Shown: positions 21,201 through 27,041, counted from the first letter of the stretch. The stretch: DNA of 64,000 nt from Pseudoips prasinana (GCA_951640165.1 OX621234.1:7383001-7447000); one strand, 5' to 3'. Notes: generated from the sequence alone by a model not told the origin. Numbers and translations: made by a program.

Positions 21201-22423
21201 TCCTGTTCCTAGATCTGCATCTTTTCTCTACTATCAATTTAATAATATTAAATTATTATTATTTATTTTTGATTACTTAATTCTATTACTTTGTAGACTT
21301 TTTTAACCTTCATTTATCTTCATAAACAGAATGATAACCAAATATGTCACATGTTGACATAATTGACAACATTTCAAAACTGACACCACCTTAAAACATT
21401 TCTTTGTTTTTGTATACTGAGTACAAATGTATTTTTTTATTTCTTCATTTCTGAGGAAAAAATTAAAACTAAAAAGGTGTGATGACGTCACTTATACGGC
21501 GGACGAGGTAGTTTCCTTTGCCTAAGCATTCCAATGTTTTAAATGTTTGACATTAATGTTTTCGTTTCAAATTGTCAATTGTCACTCACGGTTTTAAATT
21601 ACGAAACTTTCATGGATAGCCCTCTTATTATTTTTCGTTTGGAAATAATTCATAATTTATTGGTTTTAGCTCTTATGACAACGTAATAGAGCTTATGATT
21701 AGGTGAGAACTTTTACACCATTGTCCGATTAGGGTTTAATTGGGAAGTTTGATATAGAATCTTATACAAAATATTGCTTAATTTGTATGTAGGATATTAC
21801 ACATGATAATGCTTATGTCTACTATTACCCTGTAATACTAGACCATAATAAGCTTTATCCTGTGTAACCCTCAAACTCAAAAGTCAAAATTCTAAAAGTC
21901 CTCGCCTCGTCTATACTTTCTGCGTTATGCTGACGTATTTATAAGTAATAGTTTGACTGTATTACTGTATACATTCTATAACTTAGTATTTCATTTTCTA
22001 GGCCCCGAAACTCGCCGCCTATGCAGTCCTTCTCGACAGATGGCGCCATCTTTCTACACTTACCCCTTCAACAAAGTCGCCGAAGAGGGAGACACTGTCG
22101 TTTTCCAATGCGCAGTTAAAGGACTCCCCGCGCCATGGGCCACGTGGGACAAAGACGGGATTATAATCACTCCATCAACGAGAATCACTATAAAGGAAAA
22201 AGACGAACTGCTCCGAATACTCGAAATAGAAGAGGTATCGATAGAGGATGTGGGAGTATATAGGATAACTGTTGAGAATGAGTATGGAAGAGCCGAAGCA
22301 TCAGCTCGCCTGGAAGTCATCACCCATAAGGGAAAATTCTATGCTGGAGTTAAGTCATATAGCGCTTCACCGAGGAAATCTCTATCATATAGGAAGTATC
22401 CCTCCACTTCTAGACAAGACTGA
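84..22423 (+). CDS. Giant Ig/FN3 muscle-type protein, 3' part (13 exons)
   Basis: The C-terminal 913 residues of a giant Ig/FN3 protein, probably a sarcomeric scaffold that binds thick or connecting filaments. Exons: 84-256, 2431-2524, 3859-4489, 6805-6971, 7656-7865, 9251-9542, 10124-10256, 12241-12409, 15786-15825, 17168-17300, 19168-19324, 20716-20838, 22002-22423. Every intron is GT-AG and every codon phase matches across the junctions, which strongly supports the model. Domain order: partial Ig, linker, FN3, Ig, Ig, Ig, Ig, linker, Ig, Ser/Pro/Arg linker, Ig, 38-residue tail. Ig domains show the WxxDG and DxGxYxC patterns. The 5' part lies before the window. Domain style resembles obscurin (Unc-89) more than kettin; titin- or twitchin-like proteins cannot be excluded, so no symbol is given. 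Introns carry many transposons, including a whole mariner in intron 8. Confidence 0.85.
1194..1353 (-). CDS. Possible terminal exon of a nested minus-strand gene
   Basis: Inside intron 1 of the plus-strand gene, the minus strand has a pyrimidine-rich acceptor (TCTCTCTCC...TTCAG) followed by an open frame of about 53 codons ending in TAA at 1196-1194. It opens with a hydrophobic stretch (MLVGAIAGVLGSLM), then DLDDPIDTFRYMPQIRQL and a polar tail. The composition looks coding. I do not recognise the family, and no partner exon was found, so it may be a decayed insertion. Confidence 0.25.
1812..2116 (-). mobile_element. Non-autonomous Helitron, family B (two nested or merged copies)
   Basis: On the minus strand it begins TCACACTAATATTATAAAGG and ends with the GC-rich hairpin CCGCGGGGCACAGTTAG, i.e. 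TC at the 5' end and CTRR-like at the 3' end. An extra CTAGCTGTGCC segment near 1891 suggests two overlapping copies. A degraded plus-strand relative lies at about 1490-1670. Confidence 0.6.
2431..2524 (+). CDS. Exon 2: interdomain linker
   Basis: Enters in phase 0 after CTGTAG and leaves in phase 1 at GTAAGT. It encodes VRQRATSEHLVSDWTYPVDD followed by SALSIAERKYK, a non-Ig linker that connects the Ig of exon 1 to the FN3 of exon 3. A basic RQRA start after the Ig G strand is reminiscent of obscurin-type linkers, which is only a weak hint. Confidence 0.75.
2595..2860 (+). mobile_element. tRNA-derived SINE
   Basis: A pol III head with an A-box-like TAGTCTAGTTGGTAGTGC and a B box GGTTCGAATCC, an unrelated body, and an A-rich 3' end (ATTATTATTATTAAAAAAA). 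A copy in the opposite orientation is at 13010-13250 and shares the CCATAGTACAAGCTTTGCTT block. Confidence 0.7.
3336..3582 (-). mobile_element. tRNA-derived SINE, second family
   Basis: Minus-strand copy with a tRNA-like head (GACGGACCTGTAGGCGTGGT) and a B-box-like GGTTTGATTCCCACCC, followed by the body ending in TCCCAGGATATTATT. A plus-strand relative is at 55093-55308. Confidence 0.6.
3859..4489 (+). CDS. Exon 3: FN3 domain followed by a complete Ig domain
   Basis: The largest exon. The acceptor CGTTTTAG is followed by CT, which completes the codon begun in exon 2. FN3: VPDRIPGEPSVVDGGNNWIS, LAW, AYKIESW, then EEYHFRVTPRNRYGWGEA, the classic Y-x-F-R-V FN3 signature. Ig: RPEFIDILPG, ANLHCSVKGKPTPEVVWMKN and EARYSCEASNVHGRAS. 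It ends in phase 2 at GTGAGT. The open frame runs upstream of the acceptor to 3705, but that part is intronic. Confidence 0.9.
5132..5452 (+). mobile_element. Non-autonomous Helitron, family A
   Basis: Starts A|TCTATACATATAATAAAAT and ends with a GC hairpin (CGCGGGTGAAACCGCG) then GGCACAGCTAG|T: the TC...hairpin...CTAG layout of a Helitron inserted between A and T. Near-identical copies are at 16796-17125 and 55310-55635. No coding capacity. Confidence 0.75.
5462..5501. repeat. Perfect inverted duplication (hairpin), 16-bp arms
   Basis: AGAATCTACGGTCACT at 5462-5477 is exactly inverted at 5486-5501 across an 8-bp spacer. It sits 9 bp beyond the end of the Helitron at 5452. Confidence 0.8.
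5780..5905 (+). mobile_element. Retroelement 3' tail fragment
   Basis: Contains ATTGGATCCGGTGTTAGTAT, AAAGCGCGACGGTCGCTAT and a CATAATAATAATATTAAATT tail. The same order of blocks occurs at 45880-45970 behind the plus-strand CR1-like RT, so this is probably a solitary LINE 3' end. Low-level evidence only. Confidence 0.35.
6286..6323. repeat. Perfect inverted duplication, 17-bp arms
   Basis: TCAATTTGTTATATCTA at 6286-6302 pairs perfectly with 6307-6323 across a 4-bp loop, inside the 520-bp MITE. Confidence 0.75.
6345..6529 (+). mobile_element. Non-autonomous Helitron, family B
   Basis: Begins TCACACTAATATTATAAAGG and ends with the AACCGCGGGGCATAGATAG hairpin end (the usual CTAG is mutated to ATAG). 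Nested in the MITE at 6116-6635. Confidence 0.65.
6805..6971 (+). CDS. Exon 4: N-terminal half of an Ig domain
   Basis: One base completes the split AGG codon, then ERSQDAIGEYPPQFTMRLRD, PVRLTCQVVGNPPPTITWFK and DGEDVTLDS. The B-strand Cys and C-strand Trp of the I-set fold are visible. It ends in phase 1 at GTAAGA; the second half of the domain is in exon 5. Confidence 0.85.
6990..7600. other. Intron 4 content: probable degraded SINE, otherwise nothing recognised
   Basis: About 7020-7270 looks like a degraded dispersed element (AACGTGCCCTCCGAAGCACG, GACCGCGAGCTAAGTTGC), partly resembling the repeat at 13555-13740. The rest up to the exon 5 acceptor at 7655 shows no feature. Confidence 0.35.
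7656..7865 (+). CDS. Exon 5: C-terminal half of an Ig domain plus linker
   Basis: AT completes the codon from exon 4. It encodes RRNKYQDEHFHTLEIAPTTL, EDGGVYEAMARNGRGAVSCR, then a linker (AYVAPEFCCGLEPLYRLPE). The usual F-strand Cys of D-x-G-x-Y-x-C is replaced: GGVYEAMA has no Cys at that place, so this Ig lacks the canonical disulfide. It ends in phase 1 at GTGAGT. Confidence 0.85.
8333..8446. repeat. Compound inverted duplications (14-bp and 30-bp arms)
   Basis: A 14-bp hairpin (8333-8346 with 8351-8364) is followed by a direct repeat of its right arm. Then comes a perfect 30-bp hairpin: 8383-8412 against 8417-8446 with a 4-bp ATAA loop. None of it resembles a known element. Confidence 0.85.
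8676..9105 (+). mobile_element. SINE interrupted by a MITE
   Basis: A tRNA-like head (TTGGTCTAGTGGTTGACTAG) is broken at about 8700 and resumes at about 8912 (GACTGCTACTCCCGATGTTG, then a B-box-like GGGTTCCTCGAACC), followed by the common SINE body (GTACCAGCTCTGCCTAGTTT). The interrupting piece is listed separately. Confidence 0.55.
8699..8911. mobile_element. MITE with about 40-bp terminal inverted repeats
   Basis: TACCGGCTAAGTCGCCGAAC at the left end is the near complement of GATCGGCGACATAGCCGGTA at the right end, and inverted homology continues through TTTCTTAAATGGCGT. It is inserted in the SINE at 8676-9105. A partial relative lies at about 52660-52757. Confidence 0.65.
9251..9542 (+). 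CDS. Exon 6: complete Ig domain
   Basis: GT completes a Gly codon after TTATCTCCAG. It reads DELRISAVVEAYPSVGVTWY, RDGVRLRPSRRAIMTLDRDG, then RDAGVYTCTASNEVGRAST and a linker. The W and the D-x-G-x-Y-x-C motif are present, but the B-strand Cys position is Ala/Val (RISAVVEA), so no canonical disulfide. Phase 2 exit at GTAAGT. Confidence 0.88.
9694..9879 (-). mobile_element. Non-autonomous Helitron, family B
   Basis: Minus-strand copy with the CGGGGCACAGCTAA end (CTRR) at 9694 and the TCCTACTAAAATGATAAAAG start near 9879. Confidence 0.6.
10003..10120 (+). mobile_element. LINE 3' tail directly before exon 7
   Basis: Contains GTCTGGAAGAGATCGCAGTT, AGCGATAAGACCGCCCATTA, AATAAAGAG and a pentanucleotide-like tail (GTATTGTATTGTAT). 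The same blocks in reverse are at 15125-15310. The tail ends within a few bases of the exon 7 acceptor at 10123. Confidence 0.6.
10124..10256 (+). CDS. Exon 7: N-terminal half of an Ig domain
   Basis: One base completes a Pro codon. It reads YSKEPMFIRKPRSSEAREGD, TVIIACEVIGDPKPDVYWLR and DFLK, with the Ig B-strand Cys and C-strand Trp. Phase 0 exit at GTAGAT. The acceptor TTTTCTAG follows a LINE tail. Confidence 0.85.
10302..10340. repeat. Inverted repeat, 14-bp arms
   Basis: TCAGTAATGGGGTC at 10302-10315 is inverted perfectly at 10327-10340. Neighbouring GTCTGTCTGTCCGTCTGTGA resembles a common lepidopteran dispersed repeat, so part of this may be an element end. Confidence 0.6.
10655..10800 (+). 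mobile_element. tRNA-like SINE (GTGCGGTGG type)
   Basis: GGTGCGGTGGAGGAGCGTTT AACGCACATG followed by a B-box-like GGGTTCGATTGCC. A better preserved copy is at 30230-30400. Confidence 0.55.
11150..11265 (-). mobile_element. RTE-like LINE 3' tail
   Basis: CATCATCATCATATCAGCCG then TCCACTGCTGGACAAAGGCC: on the minus strand, the end of an RTE-like LINE finishing in (ATG)n. Other copies are at 17411-17690, 38262-38320 and 47237-47288. Confidence 0.6.
11282..12092 (+). repeat. 134-bp minisatellite, six copies
   Basis: Units start at about 11283, 11417, 11551, 11685, 11819 and 11953, each beginning near TTTTTGATGTGAAACATCTA. Each unit carries two copies of the palindrome TGGCGACGCGTCGCCA or a close variant, making the array CpG-rich in AT-rich surroundings. 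Units differ at only a few sites. All three frames give repetitive peptides with no known homology, so I do not call it coding. Confidence 0.9.
12092..12215 (+). repeat. 3' flank of the minisatellite element (copy A)
   Basis: TTATTGTATCATTATGACAT, CACAATATGTTCTTTTCTGC and ATCCCGTGACGGCTCACATT follow the array. Exactly the same blocks follow the single repeat unit at 12789-12893, so array and flank belong to one dispersed element. Confidence 0.75.
12241..12409 (+). CDS. Exon 8: C-terminal half of an Ig domain
   Basis: Phase 0 entry after AATTTACAG. It encodes PDYYRDASHFKRVGDGPEYR, then FDYTGAYSVVARNVHGEAKA and IISLQILAKG. The D-x-T-G-A-Y-S motif has Ser where Cys is usual, so this Ig probably lacks the disulfide. 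Phase 1 exit at GTAGGT. The exon is flanked on both sides by directly repeated copies of the minisatellite element. Confidence 0.87.
12789..12993 (+). repeat. Second copy of the minisatellite element (one unit)
   Basis: Has GTGAAACATCTAGGTATAGC, an internally shortened single 134-bp-type unit, then the same flank (TTTTATCATTATGACATATT ... CCCGTGACGGAACACATT) as copy A. It lies downstream of exon 8 in direct orientation. Confidence 0.8.
13010..13250 (-). mobile_element. tRNA-derived SINE
   Basis: Reverse-oriented copy of the SINE at 2595-2860: GGTAGTGCTCC head, GGGTTCGAATCCTGG B box, and the CCATAGTACAAGCTTTGCTT block. Confidence 0.7.
13555..13740 (-). mobile_element. tRNA-like SINE, third family
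   Basis: Minus strand has GACTGCCTCGTAGGTCTAGC GGTAGCGTG as a tRNA-like head and GAGTTCGTATCCTGGGTCGG as a degenerate B box, followed by the body with GAGAGGACGTAAAGCCGTC. Confidence 0.5.
13788..15057 (+). mobile_element. Mariner transposon, copy 1 (1270 bp)
   Basis: Inserted at TA (duplicated at 13786-13787 and 15058-15059) in intron 8 of the Ig/FN3 gene, in the same orientation. The ends are GGTCTTTACCTATGAAATTG and its complement. The left end diverges after 23 bp, where CTATGAAATT is repeated, while copy 2 keeps a longer matching end. It carries one intact transposase gene. Confidence 0.92.
13924..14982 (+). CDS. Mariner transposase, DD34D, cecropia type (copy 1)
   Basis: 352 codons from the first ATG. 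The family start is more likely the ATG at 13963 (MDTLKIRVIMEYEY), giving 339 residues, close to the usual 345. An N-terminal helix-turn-helix DNA-binding part ends near residue 120. The catalytic triad is D164 (TCDEKW), D256 (LLHDNARPHTA) and D291 (SPDLAPTD), with exactly 34 residues between the second and third. The C terminus resembles the Hsmar1/Hyalophora cecropia group (LDNFLAGKKF, INKLPLRWQRCID). The linker motif WVPHEL reads WVPYEL here. There are no stops or frameshifts. It is nearly identical to the copy at 38578-39636. Confidence 0.95.
   Translation: MLHFHRISIFFVIMDTLKIRVIMEYEYRRGSNAAQAARNINDVYGANTTNQRTTCYWFARFRSGNFDLKNEPRGRPKTLVDNDELKAVVEADDTQSTAELAAAFDVSVKTILVHLRQIGKVKKLDKWVPYELNDRQREVRVETCLALLNRHTNEGILNRIVTCDEKWILFDNRKRSASWLDPGSAPKQCPKRKLTPRKVMVTVWWSSAGVIHHSFLPNGVSITADVYCEELSTMMEKLAHLQPALVNRSSPLLLHDNARPHTAQQTGSKLQELGLEALRHPPYSPDLAPTDYYFFQNLDNFLAGKKFNTREAVQNAFEEFVASRPADFFKKGINKLPLRWQRCIDCMGDYFD
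15125..15310 (-). mobile_element. LINE 3' tail
   Basis: Minus strand: TGCCTGGAAGAGATCGCTTT, TAGCGATAAAGCCGCC, then TTGCAATAAAGTGTACTTCT. Same family as the tail at 10003-10120. Confidence 0.55.
15320..15780. other. Intron 8 remainder: no gene seen
   Basis: AT-rich sequence with ATA/CATA-rich simple stretches at 15380-15470; nothing coding. Confidence 0.5.
15786..15825 (+). CDS. Exon 9: 40-bp linker exon
   Basis: A micro-exon too short to stand alone. The acceptor TTTTTTTTATTGCAG and donor GTATGT fit, AT completes the phase 1 codon of exon 8, and it ends in phase 2, as exon 10 needs. Encodes DPTSSDDTHNIRYG, a polar interdomain linker. Confidence 0.7.
15830..16790. other. Intron 9: no gene seen
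   Basis: AT-rich sequence with stretches such as AAACAAAAATATAACAAACA; no repeat recognised until the Helitron at 16796. Confidence 0.5.
16796..17125 (+). mobile_element. Non-autonomous Helitron, family A
   Basis: TCTATACATATAATAAAATC start, AACCGCGGGGTACAGCTAG end. Its 3' end lies 42 bp before exon 10, leaving only a minimal pyrimidine tract (TTATCTTTGTTTTTGTTGCAG region) of host intron. Confidence 0.75.
17168..17300 (+). CDS. Exon 10: N-terminal half of an Ig domain
   Basis: T completes a Gly codon. It encodes RVDVIPRFEREMTDLLSYDG, DAVEFECHVTGNPEPDIRWF and HYNE, with the Ig Cys and Trp. Phase 0 exit at GTGAGA. Confidence 0.87.
17411..17990 (-). mobile_element. RTE-like LINE 3' end fragment
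   Basis: On the minus strand 17690-17411 decodes, with breaks, to the C-terminal RTE-type ORF2 pieces TDIVRRIGKLK, RTDGRWGRKVVEW and RPPTRWTDDLVRVAG, then the GTCTTTCGGCTGATATGATG tail. The adjoining 17720-17990 (GCCATAATCGCCACCCTTTG) is a common companion sequence related to 52488-52640. Confidence 0.65.
18106..18340. mobile_element. Short element with inverted ends (MITE-like)
   Basis: AAATGTATTTGAGGCAAGCT ... TTGTAGTTTAATG at the left is the near complement of CATTAAACTACAACATATCA ... TTGCCTCAAATACATTT at the right. An extra partial inverted copy lies in the middle (about 18180-18210). Confidence 0.6.
18392..18620 (-). mobile_element. tRNA-derived SINE
   Basis: Minus strand: CATGAGACTGTCTAGTAGTT tRNA-like head, GGGTTCCAATCAACCCAGG B-box region, and the TGGTTGCCAGGGTACCAGCA body. 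Confidence 0.5.
18831..19076 (-). mobile_element. Non-autonomous Helitron, family B
   Basis: Minus strand from TCACACTAATATTATAAAGG (19076) to the GCACAGCTAG end (18831). An internal stretch is duplicated in inverted form: TTAGCCGACACCCTAGATGG near 18915 against CCAGGGAGACGGCTAA near 18955. Confidence 0.65.
19168..19324 (+). CDS. Exon 11: C-terminal half of an Ig domain
   Basis: Phase 0 entry after AATTTACAG. It encodes LVRDCLDFESSLEEGVARLK, then DDEGTYSCEASNNLGKATTS and ACLVVY. It completes the Ig begun in exon 10 with a canonical D-x-G-x-Y-x-C. Phase 1 exit at GTGAGT. Confidence 0.88.
19440..20110. other. Intron 11: SINE fragment and AT-rich DNA
   Basis: 19750-19810 has CGGCGGGTCTCGAACCAGCA, a reversed B-box-like SINE piece. 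20025-20110 (GACCCGCCGGACGATTAAAT) is a short dispersed block also seen at 26570 and 59010. No gene. Confidence 0.4.
20122..20256. mobile_element. 135-bp MITE, copy 1
   Basis: CAGACGCCAGCGCAGGACG at the left and GGGTAGCTGGATGTGCTGGC GTCT at the right form inverted ends, flanked by TA at 20120-20121 and 20257-20258. Three other copies of exactly 135 bp lie in the window. Confidence 0.8.
20507..20592. repeat. Inverted duplication, 39-bp arms (two mismatches)
   Basis: 20507-20545 and 20554-20592 are inverted copies that differ at two bases, with an 8-bp spacer. This is the most diverged of the hairpins, hence probably older. Confidence 0.85.
20716..20838 (+). CDS. Exon 12: Ser/Pro/Arg-rich linker
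   Basis: CT completes a Pro codon after TTTGTCTCCAG. It encodes PGEPNTLSQRLRRPPALLSA then STPRSTPRSTPARSVSRTPG, with repeated S-T-P-R units likely to be phosphorylated and disordered. GC-rich compared with its surroundings. Phase 1 exit at GTAAGA. Confidence 0.8.
20873..21051 (-). mobile_element. Non-autonomous Helitron, family B
   Basis: Minus-strand copy. Its CTAG end (20873) lies 34 bp inside the intron from the exon 12 donor, and its TCACACTAATATTACAAAGG start is at 21051. Confidence 0.7.
21055..21995. other. Intron 12 remainder: no gene seen
   Basis: AT-rich DNA without recognisable repeats up to the TTCATTTTCTAG acceptor of exon 13. Confidence 0.5.
22002..22423 (+). CDS. Exon 13: last Ig domain and C terminus
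   Basis: GC completes a Gly codon. It encodes PETRRLCSPSRQMAPSFYTY, an Ig (TVVFQCAVKGLPAPWATWDK, DVGVYRITVENEYGRAEASA), then a basic Ser/Tyr-rich tail (YSASPRKSLSYRKYPSTSRQ D) and TGA at 22421-22423. The F-strand Cys of this last Ig is Ile (VYRITVEN). No kinase follows on this strand. Confidence 0.9.
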
Positions 22424-23243
22424 AGCCTATACGTCTGGCTCTGTTCATTATGTAAGTTGAATTTTGTTAAGCAATGCTGGAGATGGCTGGTTTTGAATCA
22501 TAATTAATAATGAGTATGAAGTTATTTATTTAAAAGATTTCAAAATATACCATCTCCTAGTTTAAAGACCATACGCAAAGCGATTTCGGGTACCCATTTA
22601 ATTGTGAGCCTTGCGATTGTGGAATGGCTAAGCGATTTTCATATGATTATTATTATTATTCTATTTAATGTATAATATTTATTTCAGGAAAGGAAACATC
22701 GCGCGTGAAGATATAACTTATTAAATTTAGTGATTTGTTTTTCTTCTATTCAAATTTATTTTCTGTGCATTTTATTTGTTACATTTTTTTACCAATAGTA
22801 GGGTAACCGTATTTATGGCAAGTAAAAATGTTAAGTTTTTGTTTTTATTTCTTTTTTTAAGGTTACATTTGAGGTCGGATTACTTGTCAGTTGTTTTTTT
22901 TATTTTTTGTTAACAATTATGTATGTTAATGCGACTCGAAAATTATTGTATTTACACATGTTGGTTTAACTTAGATAGGTAGGTACTTAAAAGTAATACA
23001 ACTTGTAAAAAATACCAGTATACCGTATGGTATTTTTTGTAACGAAAAAGATTACTTTTCGATGTTCATTTTGATAATTTATCGATTATTAATTTAAGAC
23101 ATATATGATTCGACCTCCATCGCACAATAGAAATTAGCGAGAACGTTTAAAGTATTATACTTATTTATGTGAAGAATTATAACGCGTTGCCTAAGTTAGT
23201 TTGTCCAAAGTTAGCGTCGGGGTATTGGGGGTTTTGAAATAAA
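22424..23243 (+). other. Probable 3' UTR of the Ig/FN3 gene
   Basis: AT-rich non-coding DNA after the TGA. An AATAAA lies at 23238-23243 and an ATTAAA near 22722. Which is used cannot be told from sequence alone. Confidence 0.4.
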
Positions 23244-23308
23244 TTTTATGACGAGTTTTATTTTGTTTCATTCACTATAAGTGCGCCCTGTAGATCAGCA
23301 TTACTCAA

Positions 23309-23471
23309 CTTTGTGGGGTCTCGCGGTCGCTCAGTGTACAGCGGACGTACTGGCGAGATCGTTCACGAGTACCCAGAGCCCCCGCTACTGGCACTGTGAG
23401 GCTGGCTACCGTGGTGGTTTTAGTAGGTCGAGTCTGACTGACTGACTGAGCGACCGCGAGACCCCACAAAG
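23309..23471. repeat. Perfect inverted duplication, 27-bp arms, 109-bp spacer
   Basis: 23309-23335 (CTTTGTGGGGTCTCGCGGTC GCTCAGT) and 23445-23471 are perfect complements. The spacer contains GACTGACTGACTGA. The arms are GC-rich and unlike any other repeat here. Confidence 0.85.
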
Positions 23472-23667
23472 CGAGACCCCATTTTCACCACGTAAAAAAT
23501 AGTTCTTAAAACGTATTGTTAAGTTAATTTGATCTTTAGATAGTTGTAACTTTAGATGGGCCAGTAACAAAAGTCCTGTGAGCCACAGGCTGAGTGTACA
23601 GGCGGTAGATGATTGCTATAAAGTGTCTAATTTGTATCACATATATTTAACACCTAATAATGGATCT

Positions 23668-23798
23668 AAGGGCCTATACAACGTTTTTGAAGCGCGCCGT
23701 TGACGCGCGTTAGGATCACGTTTGTGTCGATCCAAACAAACACCAACCACCGTCGCCGCGTCGACGCGTGTTTCAAAAACGTGGTCCGCACAGGCTCT
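23668..23798. mobile_element. MITE with imperfect inverted ends
   Basis: AACGTTTTTGAAGCGCGCCG at the left and CGACGCGTGTTTCAAAAACG TGG at the right are inverted; the interior is CpG-rich (CCGTCGCCGCG). Non-coding. Confidence 0.5.
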
Positions 23799-23937
23799 TC
23801 AAAATTGTGACAGTGTTAATCAAAATGCCCTAAAGCTTGTAATATACAATTTTTTATATAATGGTTAAGGGTCAGCTCAGCATTCTGTTTATTGTAAATA
23901 AAAATAGGATAGTATTTAACTCCAAAATTATAAATTA

Positions 23938-24099
23938 CTAGCCGTGCCCTGCGGTTTTACCCGCGTTAAAATTTATAAATTATAGCTTATGTGTTATTCG
24001 GATCTATAAGCTATATTACTACTAAGTGTCATCAAAATCCGTTGGGTAGTTTTTGCGTGAAAGAGTAACAAACTTTTGCATTTGTAATATTAGTAGGAT
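23938..24099 (-). mobile_element. Non-autonomous Helitron, family B (short)
   Basis: CTAG end with GCAGGGCACGGCTAG on the minus strand at 23938; TCCTACTAATATTACAAATG start at 24099. Confidence 0.6.
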
Positions 24100-24109
24100 T
24101 TAAAGTTTT

Positions 24110-25310
24110 CCGTAGACACCATTTATTTATTTTTTTACTTACAACATTTTATATTTTAGACATTAATGTTCAAAATTTATATTTGAAATTGATGCGTAAA
24201 TCAACAATCCACCCATTTTGGGTATTGGTTCTGTGCAGGTTCTAGAACCTATATTTTAAGTATTAACGTCCTCATTGGTTTATCTAAATTGGGGTGGACT
24301 TACGACATTTCACATTTTAGACATCAACCTTCGAAAGTTATGTTTGAATTGATATTGACATGTACAAGTCAGCAGCCAATCCAATACCATTCTAGGTATA
24401 GGTTTTGTGCAGGTTCTTGGATCATCTCTATTGTAAAATATTATTGATGTTCTCATTGGTTTATCTAAATTGGTTTATTTCAGACATAAATGGTCATAAT
24501 TTATATTTGACATTGATATTGACATGTACAAATCGGATACAATTCTAGGTAAGGTTTTGTGCAGGCCTCTGATCACCTCTATTTTAAGTATTAACGTCCT
24601 CATTGATTTATCTAAATTGAGGTGCACTTACGACGTTTGACATTTTAGACATCGACCTTTAAATGTTACTGTTAATTAATATTGACATGTACAAGTCAGC
24701 AGCCAATCCAATACCATTCTAGGTATAGGTTTTGTGCAGGTTCTTGGATCATCTCTATTGTAAAATATTATTGATGTTCTCATTGGTTTATCTAAATTGG
24801 TTTATTTCAGACATAAATGGTCATAATTTATATTTGACATTGATATTGACATGTACAAATCGGATACAATTCTAGGTAAGGTTTTGTGCAGGCCCCTGAT
24901 CACCTCTATTTTAAGTATTAACGTCCTCATTGGTTTATCTAAATTGAGGTGCACTTACGACGTTTGACATTTTAGACATCGACCTTCAAATGTTACATTT
25001 GAATTAATATTGACATGCACAAGTCAACAGCCAATCGGATACCATTGTAGGTATAGGTTTTGAGCAGGTTCTTGGATCATCTCTATTGTAAAATATTATT
25101 AATAATAATATAATATTATTAATTTTATTATTAATATTGATGCCCTCATTAGTTTATCTAAATTAATGTTGACTTACGACGTTTCACATTTCAGACATAA
25201 CCGTTCAAAATTGATATTGACATATACAAATCCGATAGCATTCTAGGTAAGGCTTTGTGAAAGTTCTTGATTTCCACTATTTTAAAATATTGACCTCATT
25301 AGTTTGTTAC
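24110..25310. repeat. Higher-order tandem array, period about 327 bp
   Basis: TACAAGTCAGCAGCCAATCC recurs at about 24363 and 24690 and, diverged, at about 25018. Each period contains two related half-units marked by TTCTAGGTA(T/A)GGTTTTGTGCAGG and CTCATTGGTTTATCTAAATT. Edges are degenerate. No open frame. Confidence 0.8.
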
Positions 25311-25319
25311 AGTTGATGA

Positions 25320-27035
25320 GGTTTAAATTGACGTAACCTGTTTCTGTCTCGAGTTGGAATGTTATTAGGTTATTTCCGTCAGCAAGAATTCTAGACAGAT
25401 CGGAGTCAAAGATGGTGGTGTACCTCCGTGTTCAGCCACAACAATGATCAATGCACCTGAACTTTGGGCTTTGATCTCGAGTCGTTTGCTTATTCTTTCA
25501 GATTATGAGTCAGAGTGCCTTATATAATAATTTACGAGAAAATGACACCATTAATTTTAAAAATAAACTGCAGATGTGCGTTTAGATTTCCCCCAATAAA
25601 GGCCGCGTAGTAATTTCTTTGAATCTATTTTAACCAGAAATTTATTGTAAGGAGTTTTAAATAAAACTATGTAAGTACATCAGTTTGGAACTACATTATA
25701 TTTTCCAGTAATACACGTATTCATAGACAGTGACAGCATGTTGTTTGAACAAAACATTTAAAGCGATAGAATTTTAATATAAGGGTTTCTTCATATTTTA
25801 AGTTTACTAACATATAATTATAAAATATATGTGTACAATTATTCCATAACATTGTGATACTATCCCGTTGCTGAAAACATCAAGGATTTTTTTAATCATA
25901 AACATGCTACAAGTCGTTGTGAAAGTTCTCTTTTGAGGTCAACCTACCGCTATCCAAAAAATCTAAAGAGACCAAATCAAGTAAAATCTGAGTAAGGCCA
26001 GGGCTTTATGATGGATAGAATGCCACTTCCCAACCAAGCTATCTCAATTTTTGATTTGTGTGGCCTGGCGCTATAATGATTAAAGATATCTCGTCCCTTG
26101 AACAAAATCGACTGTTTTTTCTCTTTTTCTTGCTTGAATCACATTCGTCTTCAGCACAGTTATCAACAACTGATAAGAGACAAGAACAGAATCTCTAAAC
26201 GTCTTTGCCCCAATTTCTCATGATATCGAAGACTTTTATAGATTGTCAGAATTGTTAACTATAAAATTGGAGCAGCAGAGGAAAGGCTTTTTTTTAGCAG
26301 AGACTCAATTACACATACTTGAGTCTTAGACGGGTTAAATCGGACTATATTTTATTTGCCACCAATCGAAATCGAATCGTCTGTCAAGATTATATTTGAT
26401 TTTAGACACAAATGTTTTGCAACTTTCCTCAAAAATGAACCTAGAAAGCCGACGGATATTTTGAAGCTGGTCCTTAATCAAGCACTCCATTACTTCGAAG
26501 AGAAGTGAGACTATAGGGAGGAGTTAAATTTGTATTTTATAGCATTATTCACAATGCAAAGTGACAGCGACCCGCCGGACGATTAAATTTCCCATTTTTG
26601 AGATTATAGGGAGGAGTCTGTGTGACGCTACAGATATGTCTAACTAATAAAGTTAAGTTACTATAACAGTTTTGTTCAAAATCAGTCAATTTAATAAAAA
26701 AATCTATCTGTGCTTTGGTCAGGTTTGCCTGACCGATTTAGTAATTAATAAATAATATTAAACTATTATTTATACATAGCTAAACATTAAACAGTCGAAA
26801 ATATATTTAATATAATTTAACTTCAAACAACTGCATAAATTGAAATAAATTATAATTTAACTTTTATATAATCCAAAACAACTATTATTTGGTATTGTTA
26901 CTTATAAACATAAACAATTTGTATGTCGAGATTAAACATCGTATCTAAGAATATGTTACGGCAATATATATGGAACCCTGAGATACGATTACTCATGGAG
27001 TTACTTAAAGTACTTAGTTATTTATTAATATAACT
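25320..27035. other. Intergenic, no gene seen
   Basis: AT-rich DNA; the only repeat block noticed is GACCCGCCGGACGATTAAAT near 26570. Confidence 0.5.
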
Positions 27036-27041
27036 ATTGTA

